The position numbers and the translations under genes were made by a program. A DNA stretch of 9,787 nt, taken from the NCBI GenBank assembly GCA_003514205.1, contig DORQ01000285.1:6646-16432 (forward strand), given 5' to 3'. The stretch is from Acidimicrobiaceae bacterium (GTDB lineage: Bacteria > Actinomycetota > Acidimicrobiia > Acidimicrobiales > Microtrichaceae). The stretch's first letter is position 1, and each line of letters starts with the position of its first letter. Below, piece by piece: positions 6,015 through 9,787 of the stretch. The notes under the pieces were generated by a model that saw nothing but the letters and a program-made list of their open reading frames with translations, did no database searches and had not been told where the DNA came from.

Positions 6015-7080
6015 GCTCCAGCAATCTCGATCTCATTCGGGCTTTGGTGGCTTCGTCACAGAACGCCGACTCACATGCGGTTTGGTTGGTGCGCGCAAAG
6101 ACGTGGGCGTCCCATCCAAAGGTTGCCGCGAGTCCTGCATATTCGTCGCTGAGGTTCAGGTTGCTCATCAATCGGTTGTCCGTATTGACTGACACGGCAA
6201 AGCCATCTCTCACTAGTCGGTCGATTGGATGCTCCCCCAAGTTGCGAACCCCTGCAGCCGCGGTATGGATGTTGGAGGTCGGGCATACCTCCAGACAGAT
6301 CTGCCGCTCAAACACGACGGAGGCGATCGGCCCAAACTCAGGTGGATCAAAAGAGGCAATGTCATCAACGATCCGAACGCCATGACCGATGCGCTCTGCA
6401 CCACATTCGATGGCCTCCTTGATGGACGCAATACCAAACGCCTCGCCCGCATGGATCGTGAGGTGAAGTCCGCCGTCGCGAATCACCTTGAACGCCTCCA
6501 TATGGTCGGCAGCCGGGTACCCATCTTCTGGCCCGGCGATATCGAATCCGACCACGCCGTAGTCAGTTGAGCGCACAGCGGCCCGGGCCGCCTCGGCGCT
6601 GATACCCAGATGCCGAAGTGAACATACGATTGTCTGAATCACTATCCCTGTTTCAGCTGCCGCTCGATCGAAACCTGCACGGATGGCTCGCAGTACTCGC
6701 TCCATGCTCATCCTCGGCGAGGCAACTAGCTCGGGGGCGAAACGGGACTCCGCATAGATCACACCGTCAGCGGCCAGGTCAATCGCCGACTCATATGCGA
6801 CCCGCTCAATCGCCTCAGGAGTGCTCATCACGGCAACGGTGTGCTCAAAAGTCTCGAGGTACAGTTCGAGACTTCGGCGCGCAGCCCCACGGTGAAACCA
6901 CATCCCGAGGTCATCTGGATCAGTGGTCGGCAACCCCCGGTACCCTTGCTCAGCAGCGAGCTCAATGATGGTCGGGATACGAAGTCCGCCATCGAGGTGA
7001 TCGTGCAGGAGCACCTTTGGGAGGCGAATACACTGCCAAGCATTGGTAAGGTCAGAATCGAAGTGCGGTTCCCCGGGCAT
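6001..7080 (-). CDS. add: Adenosine deaminase
   Basis: The enzyme hydrolyses adenosine and deoxyadenosine to inosine and deoxyinosine with a catalytic zinc, supplying PNP with substrate. With the ATG at 7080 the protein has 359 residues. Zinc ligands are H26 and H28 (L-H-D-H-L-D-G-G), H210 (H-A-G-E) and D301 (N-T-D-N). The catalytic Glu is E213 and the transition-state His is H233 in R-I-G-H-G-V-R. The usual N-T-D-D is N-T-D-N-R-L-M-S here, a form I recall from other actinobacterial Add proteins. A GTG at 7125 would add 15 residues. I prefer 7080 because it gives a family-typical N-terminus and has a well-placed -10-like TACAGT for a leaderless transcript. The gene converges on the PNP-deoC-ALDH operon and diverges from the DUF2200 gene, so it must be expressed separately from the operon it feeds. 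Confidence 0.95.
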   Translation of the reverse strand: MPGEPHFDSDLTNAWQCIRLPKVLLHDHLDGGLRIPTIIELAAEQGYRGLPTTDPDDLGMWFHRGAARRSLELYLETFEHTVAVMSTPEAIERVAYESAIDLAADGVIYAESRFAPELVASPRMSMERVLRAIRAGFDRAAAETGIVIQTIVCSLRHLGISAEAARAAVRSTDYGVVGFDIAGPEDGYPAADHMEAFKVIRDGGLHLTIHAGEAFGIASIKEAIECGAERIGHGVRIVDDIASFDPPEFGPIASVVFERQICLEVCPTSNIHTAAAGVRNLGEHPIDRLVRDGFAVSVNTDNRLMSNLNLSDEYAGLAATFGWDAHVFARTNQTACESAFCDEATKARMRSRLLEPSAS

Positions 7081-7086
7081 TCCTGC

Positions 7087-7092
7087 ACTGTA
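7087..7092 (-). promoter_or_regulatory. Candidate -10 element (TACAGT) for leaderless add transcript
   Basis: On the minus strand TACAGT occupies -12 to -7 relative to the A of the ATG at 7080. This matches the actinobacterial TANNNT consensus at the spacing expected if transcription starts on the start codon itself. No good Shine-Dalgarno sits at normal distance from that ATG. A single six-base match is weak evidence. Confidence 0.35.
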
Positions 7093-7156
7093 GGTGCCCG
7101 GGAGCTGGCGTCGGGTGAGCAACACGCGACCCCATCGACCGAATTCACCGAGAGGA

Positions 7157-7167
7157 TCGGAAAGGGA
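7157..7167 (+). promoter_or_regulatory. Purine-rich ribosome-binding stretch ahead of a TTG start
   Basis: The sequence tcggaaaggga lies just before the TTG at 7170. Its purine core is closer to the start than the ideal 5-9 bases. It still supports TTG as the start, because the family N-terminus K-H-R-I begins two codons later and no ATG or GTG is positioned better. Confidence 0.4.
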
Positions 7168-7169
7168 CT

Positions 7170-7523
7170 TTGCAGAAACATCGAATCTTCACGACCAGCG
7201 TTTCAAGCGTGTACCCGCTCTACGTTGCCAAAGCAGAGCGTAAAGGTCGCACCAAAGCCGAGGTGGACGAGATCATCTGTTGGCTCACGGGTCATAGCCA
7301 GACTGGGCTGCAGGCCTGCCTCGACTCAGAGGTCGATTTCGAGACCTTTTTCGCTGGAGCCCCAGCAATGAACGAGTCACGTTCGCTCATCACAGGCGTT
7401 GTCTGCGGAGTTCGCGTTGAGGAGGTCGAGGAACCAACGATGCGTGAGATCCGCTACCTCGACAAACTGGTCGACGAGCTCGCGCGCGGCAAGGTGATGG
7501 AGAAGATCCTTCGGGCGCCCTAG
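7170..7523 (+). CDS. DUF2200 family protein
   Basis: The 117-residue protein matches my memory of the DUF2200 family along its entire length. It begins K-H-R-I and continues with [20 protein letters not shown]. It later has [15 protein letters not shown] and [10 protein letters not shown], and ends M-E-K-I-L-R. The sequence is small, charged and soluble-looking, with no signal peptide or membrane segment. The biochemical role is unknown. It starts at a TTG, since the family N-terminus leaves no room for another start. It is monocistronic: divergent from add and convergent with the helicase operon, with only 13 bases to the next stop. Nothing links it to nucleoside salvage or to the helicase, so it looks like an independent one-gene insertion between two functional blocks. 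Confidence 0.88.
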   Translation: MQKHRIFTTSVSSVYPLYVAKAERKGRTKAEVDEIICWLTGHSQTGLQACLDSEVDFETFFAGAPAMNESRSLITGVVCGVRVEEVEEPTMREIRYLDKLVDELARGKVMEKILRAP

Positions 7524-7527
7524 CGCC
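7514..7527. terminator. GC-rich hairpin between convergent DUF2200 and small unknown gene
   Basis: GGCGC (7514-7518) pairs perfectly with GCGCC (7523-7527) around the loop CCTA, which holds part of the DUF2200 stop codon. A competing AGCG/CGCT stem lies at 7522-7534. No T-tract follows. The convergent setting suggests a weak bidirectional terminator, but a 5-bp stem is easily found by chance in GC-rich DNA. Confidence 0.3.
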
Positions 7528-7536
7528 GGACGCTGA

Positions 7537-7830
7537 CTATTCCTCGGTTTCGAACTCCAACAGGTCAGCAGTCGCGGCCAGCGCCATAGCCAGGCCTGTC
7601 GCCCGGTCATAGACCGCAGCGAAGTAGTGCTCAGCTGCAGCGTCGCGAGCGCCCAGCGGCGGTGCACCCAATGAGCGGACCATCGTTGATGGATCATGTG
7701 AGGGAACAATTGGCCTCAACGGAATCAACTCCGCGTCGAACTCCTCGCCCCAGAAATCTCGAACTTCTGGTTGCTTCTGCTGGTTGCCGCCACCTTTGGC
7801 ACCCGGCTTACGCCGTCGCTTCGAACTCAT
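7537..7830 (-). CDS. Small conserved-looking hypothetical protein downstream of SNF2 helicase
   Basis: I do not recognise a named family for this 97-residue protein. It has a strongly basic, Gly-rich start (S-K-R-R-R-K-P-G at residues 3-10) that could contact nucleic acid. A D-F-W-G motif follows at residues 25-28, then a Pro-rich middle (residues 37-59) with M-V-R-S-L-G-A-P-P-L. The C-terminal part is predicted to be helical: A-E-H-Y-F-A-A-V-Y-D-R-A and an Ala/Leu-rich stretch ending in an acidic tail. The ATG overlaps the helicase stop by four bases (ATGA), so it is probably co-translated with the helicase. Coding is supported by the overlap and by a composition with distinct basic, proline-rich and helical segments. 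A role as a helicase accessory protein is inference from position only. Confidence 0.75.
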   Translation of the reverse strand: MSSKRRRKPGAKGGGNQQKQPEVRDFWGEEFDAELIPLRPIVPSHDPSTMVRSLGAPPLGARDAAAEHYFAAVYDRATGLAMALAATADLLEFETEE

Positions 7831-9787
7831 TGCGCAACCTCCAGCTCAAGGTCTTCCATGACCTGAGGCTCTCCGTCTTGTTCCATCATCTCTTCGGTAA
7901 GGATCTGATCAGGCCGGATTCCAAGCGCAACCCGCAGTTGATCAGCATCGAGATCAGCGAGAGAGGAAGACTTTGGCATCACCATCTCGGCAATCCGTCG
8001 CTTTCCCATCACCACTTCCTCGACTCGTTCATCGATGGTTCCGGGACAGATCAGTCGATGCGAGATCACCGTCTTCGTCTGACCGATTCGCCAGGCACGG
8101 TCTCGGGCCTGGTCCTCCACGGCAGGGTTCCACCACCGGTCATACAACACGACATGGCTCGCTGCCGTGAGGTTGAGGCCGGTCCCTCCCGCCTTGAGCG
8201 ACAAGACCAATGCGCCAGCCCCGTCTCGATGTTGGAACTCGTCGATGATCTGATCTCGAGCGATTCGGGTGAGCCCACCGTGGTAGCAAGAAACCGGAGT
8301 GTTCGTTCGCTTCGCAAGGTGCTCTGCGAGTTTCACTCCCCATTGAGCGAAGTGAGTGAAGATCAAGACGCGCTCACCAGCGGCGAACACAGCATCGACG
8401 ATCTCCTCCAACCTTGAAAGCTTTCCGGAGCGGCCCGCCAACGGACGATCGTCCTCTTGATACGCGGCCGGATGGTTGCAAATCTGCTTGAGCGCAGTGA
8501 TTGCTGCCAGCACTTGGCCCTTGCGGGGTTCCTCACCCAGCTCCAGCGAGTTGCCAGTGATCAGCTTGTCGAGCACTGCCTGATAGAGGCCGATCTGCTC
8601 CGCTGTCATTGAGCAACGATCCAGTTCGTCAATCCGATCTGGCAACTCTGCAGCAATCGCTGGCTCGGACTTCGTGCGTCGGAATACGAGAATTCCATTC
8701 AGCGCGCGCATCGCGTCCTCGGCGCCGTCTTTGGAGTTCGTGGCCTCCTGAGACAGACCGGCAATGAAGCGCGGCCGCGGACCAACAAGACCGGGATTGG
8801 TGAAGTCGAGGATCGACCACAGATCGCCAAGTCCGTTCTCAATCGGTGTCCCGGTGAGCGCAACTTTGGTCTTCGCTGAGATCCGACGCAGCTGTTGGGA
8901 GGTGTCATTGGCCGGATTCTTGATTGCCTGCGCCTCATCAAGCACGAGGCGTTGCCACTCGATCTTCTCGATAGCCTCAACGTCTCGCACTGCGGTGCCA
9001 TAGGTGGTGATCACCACATCGGCTGAAGCGGCTCGACGAGCAAGCCCGGCCGAATCCATCCGGTTGGCGCCGTGGTGCACGTGCACCTTGAGATGCGGAA
9101 CAAACTTTCGGGCTTCCGCGGCCCAGTTGCCGACCACTGCCGGCGGAGCCACCACCAACGAGGGCCCATCGCCCGCGGTCAAGGCGAGGTAAGCCAGCAT
9201 GGTCGGCGTCTTTCCGAGTCCCATGTCGAGCGCTAGACAGCCACCAAGGCCTGAAGCATTGAGGAAGCCCAGCCATGCAACGGCCTCCGCCTGGTAACTG
9301 CGAAGCTCCCCAATGAACCCATCAGGGGTCCCCACCTCGGCGGCAGAAACCGCTGCGGCGTTCTTGAGCAGGTTGCTGGCCCAGGTGTTACCGCCAACAG
9401 AGACTCCGCCGGATAGTGGGCTGCCATCAAGGCCCAGTGCGAAGCGGAGCATCTCGGCTCCGGTCATTTGACGAGAATTCGCGCGCTCCTCAAGTGCGTC
9501 GGCCGCTGCCTTGAGATCTGCCTTGTCGACAGCGACCCATTTGCCGCCGGAGCGAACGAGCGGTCGGGCCTCGCGTGCGAGACGAGAGATCTCCTCCGCT
9601 GTGAGTTCAACATCTCCGAACACTGCGGACCAGCGAACATTCGCAAGTTGGTTCGCGCTCGCTGCTGACGTTGATGCGCTCTCCGCGAAAAGCCTGAGCG
9701 AGGGTGATGCCTTCTTTCGCGACAAGGCCGGAACCCGGACATCAAAGCCTGCCGCAAGCAACCGAGGTCCGGTCTCCGACATCAGCT
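7827..9787 (-). CDS. SNF2/RapA-family DEAD/DEAH-box helicase-like ATPase, N-terminus outside window
   Basis: About 652 C-terminal residues are visible; the frame stays open to the window edge and the first visible Met (9782) is internal to a conserved region. Before the ATPase there is a bacterial SNF2-associated domain (V-R-W-S-A-V-F-G-D-V-E-L-T and R-P-L-V-R-S-G-G-K-W-V). Counting from that Met, motif I is D-M-G-L-G-K-T at 186-192, motif II D-E-A-Q at 282-285, motif III L-T-G-T-P at 309-313, and motif VI Q-A-R-D-R-A-W-R-I-G-Q at 558-568, preceded by S-L-K-A-G-G-T-G-L-N-L. Both RecA-like lobes are complete. Such proteins translocate on duplex DNA using ATP and remodel protein-DNA complexes rather than unwinding strands. 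Actinobacterial members often neighbour a SWIM zinc-finger gene, which could lie beyond the window. The small gene overlapping its 3' end is probably in the same operon. Confidence 0.95.
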   Translation of the reverse strand, partial: LMSETGPRLLAAGFDVRVPALSRKKASPSLRLFAESASTSAASANQLANVRWSAVFGDVELTAEEISRLAREARPLVRSGGKWVAVDKADLKAAADALEERANSRQMTGAEMLRFALGLDGSPLSGGVSVGGNTWASNLLKNAAAVSAAEVGTPDGFIGELRSYQAEAVAWLGFLNASGLGGCLALDMGLGKTPTMLAYLALTAGDGPSLVVAPPAVVGNWAAEARKFVPHLKVHVHHGANRMDSAGLARRAASADVVITTYGTAVRDVEAIEKIEWQRLVLDEAQAIKNPANDTSQQLRRISAKTKVALTGTPIENGLGDLWSILDFTNPGLVGPRPRFIAGLSQEATNSKDGAEDAMRALNGILVFRRTKSEPAIAAELPDRIDELDRCSMTAEQIGLYQAVLDKLITGNSLELGEEPRKGQVLAAITALKQICNHPAAYQEDDRPLAGRSGKLSRLEEIVDAVFAAGERVLIFTHFAQWGVKLAEHLAKRTNTPVSCYHGGLTRIARDQIIDEFQHRDGAGALVLSLKAGGTGLNLTAASHVVLYDRWWNPAVEDQARDRAWRIGQTKTVISHRLICPGTIDERVEEVVMGKRRIAEMVMPKSSSLADLDADQLRVALGIRPDQILTEEMMEQDGEPQVMEDLELEVAQ

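Noticed and set aside
7662..8417. Plus-strand open frame of 251 codons opposite the helicase 3' end
   Set aside because: It is antisense to conserved helicase motifs, shows no family features and crosses two genes that overlap each other.

Overview
The window looks like high-GC actinobacterial DNA, about 60% G+C judged by eye. The evidence is GC-rich third positions, GTG/TTG start candidates, tightly packed genes with 1-4 base overlaps, and a nucleoside-salvage gene set (trimeric-type PNP, upp, deoC, add) that also clusters in Mycobacterium and Streptomyces. The SNF2-type helicase with its N-terminal partner domain fits the same phylum. An Acidimicrobiia-like or other uncultured actinobacterium is a plausible guess, but this rests on protein resemblance only. 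Ten protein-coding genes fill almost all of the sequence; two run off the window ends. No stretch over 300 bases lacks a gene, and I see no tRNA, rRNA, CRISPR array or insertion sequence.

Layout. (1) 1-1016, + strand: the C-terminal end of a PfkB-family kinase, probably an adenosine or sugar kinase, overlaps upp (uracil phosphoribosyltransferase) by four bases. (2) 1056-1766, - strand: a HAD-superfamily phosphatase that converges on upp and diverges from the next block. A three-copy 20-bp tandem repeat lies at the upp/HAD junction. (3) 1813-5975, + strand: a compact four-gene operon of PNP, deoC, a full-length aldehyde dehydrogenase and a truncated, catalytically dead aldehyde dehydrogenase-like protein. 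(4) 6001-7080, - strand: adenosine deaminase, converging on the operon across a hairpin. (5) 7170-7523, + strand: a DUF2200 protein. (6) 7537-9787, - strand: an SNF2-family helicase (N-terminus outside the window) and a small unknown protein overlapping its 3' end.

How the genes fit together. Adenosine deaminase converts (deoxy)adenosine to (deoxy)inosine. PNP splits this to hypoxanthine and (deoxy)ribose-1-phosphate. After isomerisation by a phosphopentomutase not present here, DeoC cleaves deoxyribose-5-phosphate to glyceraldehyde-3-phosphate and acetaldehyde. The adjacent aldehyde dehydrogenase could oxidise the acetaldehyde to acetate. Upp and the PfkB kinase return uracil and probably a nucleoside to the nucleotide pool.

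The most interesting observation is the dehydrogenase pair: a normal ALDH of 508 residues followed, with a four-base overlap, by a 296-residue pseudo-ALDH lacking the whole catalytic half. Together they have the architecture of the two-domain ALDH16 family, but split into two coupled genes and sitting directly behind deoC.
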